From Pseudomonas arcuscaelestis (GTDB taxonomy: Bacteria > Pseudomonadota > Gammaproteobacteria > Pseudomonadales > Pseudomonadaceae), in the NCBI RefSeq assembly GCF_016881005.1, contig NZ_JACOPV010000012.1, positions 62,001 to 126,000 on the forward strand: 64,000 nt of DNA, written 5' to 3'. Both the position numbers and the translations under genes were made by a program. Every line of letters begins with the position of its first letter. The first letter of the stretch is position 1. Under the pieces are notes generated by a model that was given only the letters and a program-made list of their open reading frames with translations, did no database searches and had not been told where the DNA came from. Of this stretch, positions 26,599-35,765 are shown piece by piece.

Positions 26599-29500
26599 AT
26601 GAAGTTCATCGAACGGTTCTCGCGCAAGTCCGGCCAGCCGCCAGCTGACCCCGGCCAGGCTCCGTTGCTGATGGCTCTGGAGCCGCGAATCATGTTCGAT
26701 GCGTCCGTGGGTGTGGTCGCCCAGGATGCCGTGGCGCAGACCACTGCTGATGCGGCCAAGGACAGCACCTCCGATAGCCACAGCAGCAAAGTCCCAGCGG
26801 CGACGGGTGCGACTGCGAGCCAGCAGCAGGGCAGCCAGCGCCACGACGTGGTGTTCATTGACGGCCAGGTGAATAATCCCGGGAAGCTGCTCGAAGGTCT
26901 GCCTGCCAACGCCGAAGTGGTACTTCTTGATCCGTCCAAGGACGGCCTGCAGCAAATGGCTGACTACCTCAAGGGCCGCGACAACCTTGATGCCATCCAT
27001 CTGCTTTCCCACGGTGCCGACGGTACGGTGCAGTTGGGGAACGTCTGGCTGGCCAGCAACAACCTCGCCGAGCATCGTGCGGCGCTGGAGAGCATCGGTG
27101 CTTCGCTGAAGGCCGATGGCGACCTGATGTTGTATGGCTGTGACGTGGGCGAGGGCAAGAAAGGTCAGGCATTTATCGATCAACTGGCTTCGGTCACGGG
27201 TGCCGATGTCGCCGCCTCGGTGGACGACACCGGCGCTGCGGCGCTGGGTGGTAACTGGACGCTGGAGCGCCGTAGCGGTGCCATTGACACCACTGCCCTG
27301 AACATCCGCAGCTACGACAGCCTGATGGCCTCTACCTATACGGGCGGTACCGTCTCCAGCGCTCCGGTGCTGGGCACCTCTGGCAACCTGATGAAATACG
27401 TGGTCGGCGACTTCAACGGCGACGGCCGTGCCGACATTCTCTTCCAGGCCTCCGGCGCTGGTGGGGCCTGGAGCTTCGCCCAGAGCAACAGCGATGGCTC
27501 TTTCACCACCTTCAGTCAGGCCAACTCGATCTTCGTCGGACTGGCCCTAGGCGACGCGTCCACCGGTGGTGCCAACTTCCATGCCGGCGACTTCAACGGC
27601 GACGGTCGCATCGATCTGCTTGCTGCGCCCGTGAGCGGCCCGACGATGAAGCTCTACCTCAATACCGGCGCCAGTTTCACCAGCCAGGACGTGGCGGGCC
27701 CGTCCTTCGGCGTCCGCACCCTGGTCGGCGACTTCAACGGCGACGGTGCCCTCGACATTCTCTACCAGACCGGCGGCAGCGCCACATCCTGGGCATTGGC
27801 GCGGAACAACGGCAGCGCCACGCCAAGCTTCACCACGGTGACGAGTGCAGACCCCTCCTGGCTGTTCGGCGGTATCACCATGCCCGACTTCAACGCCTTC
27901 AACTACAAGGCTGCGGATGTCAATGGCGACGGCTACACCGACCTGATCTACGTTGCTGCCGGGGCGAAGATAAATTATTTCCGTAACGACCACGGGACCT
28001 TCGTCGACATGACGTCCACGGCGGGCCTGCCGACGACCGCCGTGGACCGGGCGATCGTTGCCGACTTCGACGGCGACGGCGATGCCGACATTCTCTACCA
28101 GACCAACGGCAACGGCTCGGCCTTGCGCTACGTGCGCAACGACAACGGCACTTTCGTCGACGTGGACTACAGCAATTCCCCGTTTGCCAACGTGGTCCTG
28201 CCCGATATGGCCTCGCAACAGTTCCGTGTCGGCGATTTCGACGGCGATGGCGACCTTGACCTGATGTCAACCTCGGACACGGTCAACAGCACCAGTATCT
28301 TCTACCAGAGCGGCAGCCTGCCCAAACTGGTGAGTTCGACCCCGGCCGACGACAGCCTGACCGTCACCCCAGGTGCCAACATTGTCCTGACCTTCGACCA
28401 GGCGGTGGGCAAGGGTACCGGCAACATCTATATCGTGCGCACCAGCGATAACGCGGTCGTCCAGACCATCGCCGTGGGCAGCAGCAGCGTCACCGGCTCC
28501 GGCACCACCTGGACCATCGACCCGCCGGCCGACATGGTCGCTGGCGTCGTCTATGCTGTGCGCATCGACGGCAAGACCTTCGCCAACACCAATGGCCAGG
28601 TCTACAAGGGCATCCTGAACAACACCGCACTGAACTTCAGCATCGCCACCGTGACGCCGCCGGTAATCGCCAACCTCAACGGCGATAGCGTCAGCTACTT
28701 CGAGGATGGTGCCTTTACCCTGCTGGACCCAAACAGCAACGCAACGGTCAGCGACGCCGACTCGGCCAACTTCAACGGCGGCAAGCTGACGGTGCAGGTC
28801 AGCGGCGGGGGTACCGCTGGCGAAGACGTGCTGTTTATCCGCAACCAGGGCAATGGGGCCAACGAGATCCAGATCGACGGCACCTCGATCAAGTACAACG
28901 GCCTGGTGATCGGTACCTTTGCCGGCGGCAGCAATGGCTCCGCGCTGGTGATTACGCTGACCAGTGAGGCCACCGCGACAACCACGGCGGCCTTGTTGCA
29001 CAATTTGGCGTACCGCAATTCCAACACCCTCCAGCCGAGCACCACCACCCGTAGCGTCTCGATCAGCATGGACGACGGTGCTGGCGGCAACAGCGTGGTG
29101 TCGGTGGTGAGCGTCGCCGTCGTGTCCGTCAACGATGCACCGGTGGTCAACGCGATCGGCGCCAATCCGACCTTCACCGAGAACGGCAGCGCGGTAGTGT
29201 TGTTCGCCGGCGCCACGCTCAACACCGTCGAGACCGGGCAATTGGTCAAGCAGCTGGTCTTCACCGTCAGCAACCTGGCCGATGGCTCGATGGAGCGTCT
29301 GAGCATCGACGGATCGACGTTCAACCTGGTCAACGGCACCAACGTGGTGACCCTGAACAACGGCGCGTCGGTGACCGTATCGCTGGCTGCCGGTACCGCC
29401 ACCGTGACCCTGTCCCATAGCGGGCTGTCGACCTCGACGGTGCAGGCCATGGTCAACAACATGACCTACCGTAACGCCAGCGAAGGGCCAACGGGCTCGT

Positions 29501-32500
29501 CGCGGGTGGTGACCCTGGGATTCGTGTCCGACACCGGTGGCATTGCCAACGGCGGCGTCGATATTGCCTACATGGGCATTACCAGTACGGTGACCCTGGT
29601 CTCGGTCAACGACGCGCCAACCCTCAGCGGCGGTCCATTCACAATGGGCGGGATCGACGAGGACACCACCAGCCAGGCCTATACAGTGGCCTCGATCCTC
29701 GCCAGTGTGAACTACGGCGACGTGGATTCGGGTTCCCTCGCCGGAATTGCCGTCACTGCGAGCGCCGGGCGTAGCCTGTGGCAGTACTCCATCGACGGCA
29801 GCACCTGGACCGACTTCGGTGTGGTGTCGAACAGCAGTGCGCTGCTGTTGAGCAGCACGAGCCTGGTCCGCTATGTGCCTGACGGCGCCAACGGCGAAAA
29901 CGTCGCCATCACGTTTCGGGCCTGGGACCGCACCTCCGGTACCGCTTCGAGCGCCGGAATGCGCAGCACGGCCGATACCACCAGCAACGGCAGCACCACC
30001 GCGTTCTCCACCGGCACCGCCCAGGCCTCCCTGGTAGTCAGCTCGCTCAATGACGCCCCGGTGATGACCAGTGTAGCGCCAACCCTCACCGCGCTCACCG
30101 ACATCGCTACCAGCAACAGCGGCAATTCCGTCCTCTCGCTGCTGGGCGGAGTCACCGACATCGACACCGGTGCTTCCACGGGTATGGCGATCACCGGAGC
30201 GACCTCCACCTACGGTAAGTGGCAGTACAGCCTCGACAGCGGCAGCACCTGGAGCGACGTCGGTACCGTCTCCACCAGTTCTGCGCTGGTCCTCACCGCG
30301 CAGAACCTCGTGCGCTTCGTGCCGGACGGCATCCACGGTGAAACCGCAACCATCACCTACAAGGCCTGGGACCAGACCAACAGCACCGCCGGCCTGCAGG
30401 GCGCCAAGCTCAACACCACCACCTCGGGTGGGACTTCGACCTACTCCACCCAAACCGATACAGCCAGCGTGATGGTAACGGGGATCAACGATCGCCCGGT
30501 GCTGACCGTTACCGGTTCTGCGGCTTCGTGGACCGAAGGTAATAACGTAGCCTCCAGCCGCATCGTGGTGGATTCTGCGCTGACCGTGTCCGACCCGGAC
30601 GGCCCGAACCCGGCCAGCGCCACGGTGCGCCTGCTGACCTACTACAGCGCCCAGGACAGCCTGGCCTTCGTCAACGATGGCGTCTCCATGGGCAATATCG
30701 TCGGCAACTGGACTGCCGGCACCGGCATCCTGACCCTGACCTCCGCCGGCAACCAGGCGACCTTGGCGCAGTTCCAGGCCGCGATGCGCGCGGTGACCTA
30801 CGGCAACGCCTCGGAAACCCCGAACACCACGACCCGCACCGTGCAGTTCCAGCTCACCGATGGTGGCGGTCTGTCCTCGATCGCAGTCACCCGTGACATC
30901 ACCATCACAGCGGTCAACGATTCGCCGACCATCAACGCACCGGTCAGTCTCCAGGTCAGCGAAGACATGATGACGCCGATCAACCTAGTCAGCTTCAGCG
31001 ATATCGATTCAAGCCTCGGCGTAGTCACCTTCTCCGTGACCAGTGGCAGCCTCAGTGCCGCCGGTTCCGGGGGCGTGACCGTGGGCGGCACCTCGACGGC
31101 GCTCACCCTGACCGGCACCCTGGCCAATATCAACACCTTTCTCAGCGATAACCGCCTGCATTTCATCCCGGCGGCCAATGCTACTGCCAACGTCACCCTG
31201 ACCCTCAACGTCAACACCAACAGCGTTTCCGACGCCACCACCACCATGACCCTGCAGGTCACGGCGGTGAACGACGCGCCGGTGGCCACCGTTCCGCCGT
31301 CGATCACCGTGACCGAAGACGTGTCTAGCGTGATCACTGGCATCAGCTTCACCGACATTGATGCCGGCATCAGTACCGTGCAGGCGACCTTCTCGGTACC
31401 GAGCGGGACCCTGAGCGCCACCAGTGGCATGGGTGTCATCGTTGGCGGTTCCGGCACCGGCGAGCTGACCCTGTCCGGCAGCCTGGCCGATATCAACTTC
31501 TTCATCGCGGCTAACGGCCTGACCTTCAGGACTGCCCAAGACACCATCGCCAGCGTGACCCTGACGGTGACGATCAACGACAAGGGCTCCATCGGCGCGG
31601 GCGGCGAGCAGATCGACACTAAGACCGTGACCCTGAATGTCACGGCGGTGAACGACGCGCCCGCCAACAACGTGCCGGGCAGCCAGACTGCCTCGCAGAA
31701 TATCGCCCTCGGTTTCAATACCGCCAATGGCAACGCCATCTCCATTACTGATGTGGATGCCGGCAACGGCCTGATGACGGTGACCCTGACCGCCACCAAC
31801 GGCGTGCTCAGCCTTGGCAGCCTCACCGGCATCACCATGGTGACCGGTACCGGCCTGAACAACGTCACCATGACCTTCGAGGGCAACCGCACCAGCATCA
31901 ATGCGGCGTTGCAGACCCTCACCTTCAGGCCGTCGAACAACCACCTCGGCGCTGCCAGCGTGACCATCGAGACCAACGACAACGGCAACTCCGGTACCGG
32001 TGGTGCCAAGTCCGATGTCGACACCATTTCGATTAACGTCATCCCGGTGAACCCGAAGGTCACCAGCGTCTCGGCGCAGGGCCTGGACCGTATCGTCAAG
32101 GTCGGCGATGAAGTACTGATCAGCATCACCTGGGACCAGATAGTCAACGTCGATCTCACCAGTGGCTCCCCGACCTTGCTGCTGGAAACCGGCCTGATCG
32201 ATCGCAACGCCGTGTACGTCAGCGGCAGCGGCAGTAACACTCTGACCTTCAAGTACACCGTGCAAGCCGGTGATCTCAGCGCCGACCTGGACTTCCAGAG
32301 CACCTCGGCGCTGCAGATGAACGGTGCGGCGATCAGCAACAACACCAGCGACCTGGCCATTCTGACGCTACCGACCGTGGGCGGCGCTGATTCGCTCGGC
32401 GGGCGCAGCAACATCGTCGTCGACGGCGTGGCAGCGGTTGTGGGCAGCGTCAGCGCGCCAGCCAATGGCACTTATGTTGCCGGGCAGAACCTCGACTTCA

Positions 32501-35500
32501 TCGTCAATTTTAGTGAAGCGTTGACGGTCGATACCAGCGGCGGCGTACCGCGCATTGCCGTGACGCTGGACACCGGCGGCACCGTGTATGCCGAATACGT
32601 TTCCGGCAGCGGTGGCAGGGCTCTGGTATTTCGTATGACGGTTACCAGCGGCCAACTGGACAGCAACGGCGTTACCCTGGGCGGTGCCATCGACCTCAAC
32701 GGCGCTTCCATCATCGACCTCGCCGGCAATGCCACCGTCACTGCCCTGAACGGTGTTGCCAGCACCGCCGGGGTCAATGTCGATGCTATCGCGCCGAGCG
32801 TCCTCAGTGTGGGGGCGCCAGTTGACGGCAACTACAAGGTTGGCGATGTGCTGACCTTCACCGTCAACGCCAGCGAAGTCGTGCAGACCGGCGCCCTGGC
32901 GCCGCACCTGGTCCTGGATGTGGGCGGGGTGACGCGTTACGCCACCTACGTTTCCGGCAACGGCAGCGCCGCACTGGTGTTCCAGTACGTAGTGCAGCGT
33001 GGCGACAACGACGGCAATGGCGTAGTTGTGAACAGTCTTGACCTGCGCGGCGAGCAGCTTACCGACCCGGCGGGCAACGATATTGACCCGACCCTGGGCA
33101 GCGGCAACCTGCCGGGCGTGCTGGTCGACACCAGCGCGCCGAGTGCCAGCAATATCGTGCGTGTCGGCAGCAGCCCGACTAACAGCGGCTCGGTCAGCTT
33201 CACCGTGACCTTCAGCGAGGACGTTAGCGGTGTTGATGTCTCCGACTTCTCCCTGGCCCTCGCCGGCTCAGCAAGCGGCAGTATCGCCAGTGTCGTGCGC
33301 GTCGATGGTCGAACCTACACCGTGCTGGTCAACAGCCTGGCTGGCACCGGCACCCTGCAACTGAACCTTAATGCCAGCGCTACTGGCATCGTCGACGCCG
33401 CGGGCAACACCTTAAGTGGCGGCATGAGTGGCGCCAGCTACAACATCGACCGCGTCGCGCCGGGCGTGACCCGTGTCGATGTGCCCAACGCTGGCACCTA
33501 TGTGGCGGGGCAAAATCTTGACTTCACCGTGCATTTCGACGAAAGCGTGCAACTGGACACCAGCAACGGGTCGCCACGCCTCGAAGTGACCTTGGACAAT
33601 GGTCAGAAAGCCTATGCCACTTACCTGTCGGGGGCTGGCAGCAACGCCTTGGTGTTGCGCCTGAGCGTTGTGACCGGCCAATTGGACAGTAACGGCATCC
33701 AGCTTGGAGGCGCCCTCCAGCTCAACGGCGCGACCCTGCGCGATGCGATCGGCAATGACGCCAACCTGGCGCTGAACAATCCGGGCGCTACCTCGGGTAT
33801 CAAGGTGGATGCAGTGGTACCACTAGTCGAGCAGGTTACCCTGCCGGCGAACGGTGGCTACAACGCCGGCGACGTCTTGACCTTCACCGTCAATGCCAGC
33901 GAGAGCGTCCATGTCGATACCAGCAGTGGCACGCCGCGCCTGGCTCTGAACATCGGTGGCGTGACTCGCTACGCCAACTATGTTTCCGGCAACGGTACTT
34001 CGGGGCTGGTGTTCCAATACACCATCCAGGCCGGCAACACCGCCAGCAACGGCATCGGCCTGCCGGGCAGCATCGACCTTAATGGCTCGACGGTGCGCGA
34101 CGACGCTGGCAACGACATGAACCTGCAGCTCAATACTCCGGGCATGGCCAGCGGGATAGTGGTGGACACCGTTGCGCCACAGGTAAGCGATATCGCACGT
34201 GTCAATGTCACCCCGACCAACGCCGATAGCCTGCGTTACACCGTGACCTTCGACGAGTCGGTGAGCGGCGTCGACAGCGCCGACTTCACGCTTGCTCTGA
34301 CCGGCACCGTCAGCGGACGCATCGCCTCTGTCACCCGTATCGATGGGCGCACCTACCAAGTGCTGGTGGACAACCTGGCCGGCGCCGGTAACGTGCGCCT
34401 GGACCTGAATACCAGCAACACGGGTATCGTCGATGTAGCCGGCAACTCGATCAGCGGCGGTCTGAATGGCAGCACCTACACCATCGACCGCGTCGCGCCA
34501 TTGGTGACCAGCGTGACGACTCCTGCCAGCGGCGCCTATACCGCCGGGCAGACCCTGGACTTCAAGGTTAATACCAACGAGGCGGTGCTGGTGGACAGCG
34601 GCAACGGCAACCCGCGTCTGGCCATTACCTTGGACGATGGCCGGGTGGCTTACGCTGACTACCTGTCCGGCTCCGGCACCATGGCACTGACCTTCCGTCT
34701 CAGCGTTACCATCGGCATGGCCGGTAATAACTCCTTTGCGGTCGCTTCGCGTATTGACACCAACGGCGGCACTCTGCGCGACGCCCAGGGCAACGACGCC
34801 AATACCGGCTTGAACAATGTTGGCGACACCAGCGGCATTCTGATCGACGCCCGCGCGCCGCAGCCGAGCAGCATCGTCGTGGACGGTCCGGTGCTGCCGA
34901 CCGATCGCAGTCTGAGTTTCACGCTGACCTTCGATGAGGCGGTCAGTGGCGTCGATACCCGCGACTTCAACGTGCTGGGCACTTCCAGCGCCAGCGGGGT
35001 GGTGCAGTCGGTACAACGAATCGACGCAAGGACCTACCGTATCGTGGTCGGTGACTTGCGCGGGCAGGGCGCTTTGTCCCTGAGCCTCAACGCGGCGAAC
35101 AGCGGTATCCAGGATGACGCTGGCAACGTGCTGGTGCAGTCCCAGGTCAGCGCCGGTCAGACCGTGCAAACCCAGGATGTCGGCGACCTTGAATATCGCA
35201 CCAACCCACCGCAAACCCAGAGCACTGTGCAGGTGTCGGGGCTGCAGCCGCAGGTGCCGGGTATTGTCATCGACGCAAGCATCTCGCCGCTGGCCGTGGG
35301 CTCGCTGTTTGAAGTCCGCACCATAGGCGGCGATCTGAAACCGCTGGGGACCATCTTCCTCGGCCAGGCCGACAGTGCACCTAGCTTCATCGCCCAGGTC
35401 TTCGGCAGCAGCGACAGCGGGCTGAGCAATGGCGACGGTAAGGGCTTTCTCGGCTTCGGCGGCGGTAGTGGCGGGGTTTTCGGCGCCAGCACCTTCGCCA

Positions 35501-35715
35501 CCCTCTTCAATCGCGAGGTACCGGGCATCAGCGAGATGAACGTGTTCGGCGCCAACCAGTGGAAGCAGAGTGACCTCAACCAGGGGCTGCGCGGCGTGTT
35601 TGGCGTGCCGACCTTCGGCCAGCAACTGCAACAAATCAACGAAGCCGACCAGCACCAGGTGCGCGAGTTGGCCAACGCCTTGGCCAAACCGGCAGAGATC
35701 GGACAGCGGGCATAA
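26599..35715 (+). CDS. Giant LEPR-motif/DUF4347 repetitive exoprotein (3038 aa), putative adhesin
   Basis: The real start is the ATG at 26599 (GGAGG nine bases upstream); the frame runs open through the terminator but that part is not coding. Residues 27-35 hold LEPRIMFDA, a motif typical of very long secreted adhesin-like proteins. Residues 83-236 form a DUF4347 domain with LSHGADG (H138) and LYGCDVG (C181). Residues 265-555 carry six FG-GAP/VCBS calcium-type repeats (DFNGDGRAD and variants). The rest is Ig/cadherin-like repeats marked by VNDAPV, then larger SwmB-like and Ig-like repeats to about residue 2855, and a unique 180-residue C-terminus. There are no classical RTX nonapeptides and no usual signal peptide. 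Export is presumably through the adjacent adaptors and TolC. Surface adhesion is inferred. Confidence 0.9.
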   Translation: MKFIERFSRKSGQPPADPGQAPLLMALEPRIMFDASVGVVAQDAVAQTTADAAKDSTSDSHSSKVPAATGATASQQQGSQRHDVVFIDGQVNNPGKLLEGLPANAEVVLLDPSKDGLQQMADYLKGRDNLDAIHLLSHGADGTVQLGNVWLASNNLAEHRAALESIGASLKADGDLMLYGCDVGEGKKGQAFIDQLASVTGADVAASVDDTGAAALGGNWTLERRSGAIDTTALNIRSYDSLMASTYTGGTVSSAPVLGTSGNLMKYVVGDFNGDGRADILFQASGAGGAWSFAQSNSDGSFTTFSQANSIFVGLALGDASTGGANFHAGDFNGDGRIDLLAAPVSGPTMKLYLNTGASFTSQDVAGPSFGVRTLVGDFNGDGALDILYQTGGSATSWALARNNGSATPSFTTVTSADPSWLFGGITMPDFNAFNYKAADVNGDGYTDLIYVAAGAKINYFRNDHGTFVDMTSTAGLPTTAVDRAIVADFDGDGDADILYQTNGNGSALRYVRNDNGTFVDVDYSNSPFANVVLPDMASQQFRVGDFDGDGDLDLMSTSDTVNSTSIFYQSGSLPKLVSSTPADDSLTVTPGANIVLTFDQAVGKGTGNIYIVRTSDNAVVQTIAVGSSSVTGSGTTWTIDPPADMVAGVVYAVRIDGKTFANTNGQVYKGILNNTALNFSIATVTPPVIANLNGDSVSYFEDGAFTLLDPNSNATVSDADSANFNGGKLTVQVSGGGTAGEDVLFIRNQGNGANEIQIDGTSIKYNGLVIGTFAGGSNGSALVITLTSEATATTTAALLHNLAYRNSNTLQPSTTTRSVSISMDDGAGGNSVVSVVSVAVVSVNDAPVVNAIGANPTFTENGSAVVLFAGATLNTVETGQLVKQLVFTVSNLADGSMERLSIDGSTFNLVNGTNVVTLNNGASVTVSLAAGTATVTLSHSGLSTSTVQAMVNNMTYRNASEGPTGSSRVVTLGFVSDTGGIANGGVDIAYMGITSTVTLVSVNDAPTLSGGPFTMGGIDEDTTSQAYTVASILASVNYGDVDSGSLAGIAVTASAGRSLWQYSIDGSTWTDFGVVSNSSALLLSSTSLVRYVPDGANGENVAITFRAWDRTSGTASSAGMRSTADTTSNGSTTAFSTGTAQASLVVSSLNDAPVMTSVAPTLTALTDIATSNSGNSVLSLLGGVTDIDTGASTGMAITGATSTYGKWQYSLDSGSTWSDVGTVSTSSALVLTAQNLVRFVPDGIHGETATITYKAWDQTNSTAGLQGAKLNTTTSGGTSTYSTQTDTASVMVTGINDRPVLTVTGSAASWTEGNNVASSRIVVDSALTVSDPDGPNPASATVRLLTYYSAQDSLAFVNDGVSMGNIVGNWTAGTGILTLTSAGNQATLAQFQAAMRAVTYGNASETPNTTTRTVQFQLTDGGGLSSIAVTRDITITAVNDSPTINAPVSLQVSEDMMTPINLVSFSDIDSSLGVVTFSVTSGSLSAAGSGGVTVGGTSTALTLTGTLANINTFLSDNRLHFIPAANATANVTLTLNVNTNSVSDATTTMTLQVTAVNDAPVATVPPSITVTEDVSSVITGISFTDIDAGISTVQATFSVPSGTLSATSGMGVIVGGSGTGELTLSGSLADINFFIAANGLTFRTAQDTIASVTLTVTINDKGSIGAGGEQIDTKTVTLNVTAVNDAPANNVPGSQTASQNIALGFNTANGNAISITDVDAGNGLMTVTLTATNGVLSLGSLTGITMVTGTGLNNVTMTFEGNRTSINAALQTLTFRPSNNHLGAASVTIETNDNGNSGTGGAKSDVDTISINVIPVNPKVTSVSAQGLDRIVKVGDEVLISITWDQIVNVDLTSGSPTLLLETGLIDRNAVYVSGSGSNTLTFKYTVQAGDLSADLDFQSTSALQMNGAAISNNTSDLAILTLPTVGGADSLGGRSNIVVDGVAAVVGSVSAPANGTYVAGQNLDFIVNFSEALTVDTSGGVPRIAVTLDTGGTVYAEYVSGSGGRALVFRMTVTSGQLDSNGVTLGGAIDLNGASIIDLAGNATVTALNGVASTAGVNVDAIAPSVLSVGAPVDGNYKVGDVLTFTVNASEVVQTGALAPHLVLDVGGVTRYATYVSGNGSAALVFQYVVQRGDNDGNGVVVNSLDLRGEQLTDPAGNDIDPTLGSGNLPGVLVDTSAPSASNIVRVGSSPTNSGSVSFTVTFSEDVSGVDVSDFSLALAGSASGSIASVVRVDGRTYTVLVNSLAGTGTLQLNLNASATGIVDAAGNTLSGGMSGASYNIDRVAPGVTRVDVPNAGTYVAGQNLDFTVHFDESVQLDTSNGSPRLEVTLDNGQKAYATYLSGAGSNALVLRLSVVTGQLDSNGIQLGGALQLNGATLRDAIGNDANLALNNPGATSGIKVDAVVPLVEQVTLPANGGYNAGDVLTFTVNASESVHVDTSSGTPRLALNIGGVTRYANYVSGNGTSGLVFQYTIQAGNTASNGIGLPGSIDLNGSTVRDDAGNDMNLQLNTPGMASGIVVDTVAPQVSDIARVNVTPTNADSLRYTVTFDESVSGVDSADFTLALTGTVSGRIASVTRIDGRTYQVLVDNLAGAGNVRLDLNTSNTGIVDVAGNSISGGLNGSTYTIDRVAPLVTSVTTPASGAYTAGQTLDFKVNTNEAVLVDSGNGNPRLAITLDDGRVAYADYLSGSGTMALTFRLSVTIGMAGNNSFAVASRIDTNGGTLRDAQGNDANTGLNNVGDTSGILIDARAPQPSSIVVDGPVLPTDRSLSFTLTFDEAVSGVDTRDFNVLGTSSASGVVQSVQRIDARTYRIVVGDLRGQGALSLSLNAANSGIQDDAGNVLVQSQVSAGQTVQTQDVGDLEYRTNPPQTQSTVQVSGLQPQVPGIVIDASISPLAVGSLFEVRTIGGDLKPLGTIFLGQADSAPSFIAQVFGSSDSGLSNGDGKGFLGFGGGSGGVFGASTFATLFNREVPGISEMNVFGANQWKQSDLNQGLRGVFGVPTFGQQLQQINEADQHQVRELANALAKPAEIGQRA
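27406..27746 (+). repeat. Identical 20-bp repeats coding for FG-GAP motifs
   Basis: The string GGCGACTTCAACGGCGACGG occurs unchanged at 27406, 27586 and 27727, encoding GDFNGDG. Variants (GATGTCAATGGCGACGG, GACTTCGACGGCGACGG) follow at about 27915 and 28065. These are the calcium-loop cores of the six FG-GAP/VCBS repeats. Confidence 0.85.
32440..35160 (+). repeat. Tandem SwmB-like and Ig-like coding repeats with an A-A-B higher order
   Basis: Two repeat types alternate. Type A (about 350 bp) opens with P-N/A-x-G-x-Y-x-A-G-x-x-L-x-F and carries Y-x-S-G-x-G. Type B (about 320 bp) opens with a PTN/LP-x-x segment and carries V-S-G-V-D-x-x-D-F. The order is A A B, A A B, A B, with B units starting near 33141, 34173 and 34858, so one A-A-B period is about 1.03 kb. 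Confidence 0.8.
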
Positions 35716-35765
35716 AAAACAGCACAACATTTGAGAAACGAGCCGTACCAGGGGGCGGCCCACGC

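Noticed and set aside
35165..35715. RTX-type calcium nonapeptides at the C-terminus of the giant protein.
   Set aside because: The C-terminus is Gly-rich in places (FGGGSGGVFG) but has no GGxGxDxxx series.
28267..35763. Very long open frames on the minus strand inside the giant gene (for example 28267-30453 and 33823-35763).
   Set aside because: They mirror the repetitive, GC-rich coding strand, have low-complexity products rich in V, G, D and H, and show no ribosome site or domain.
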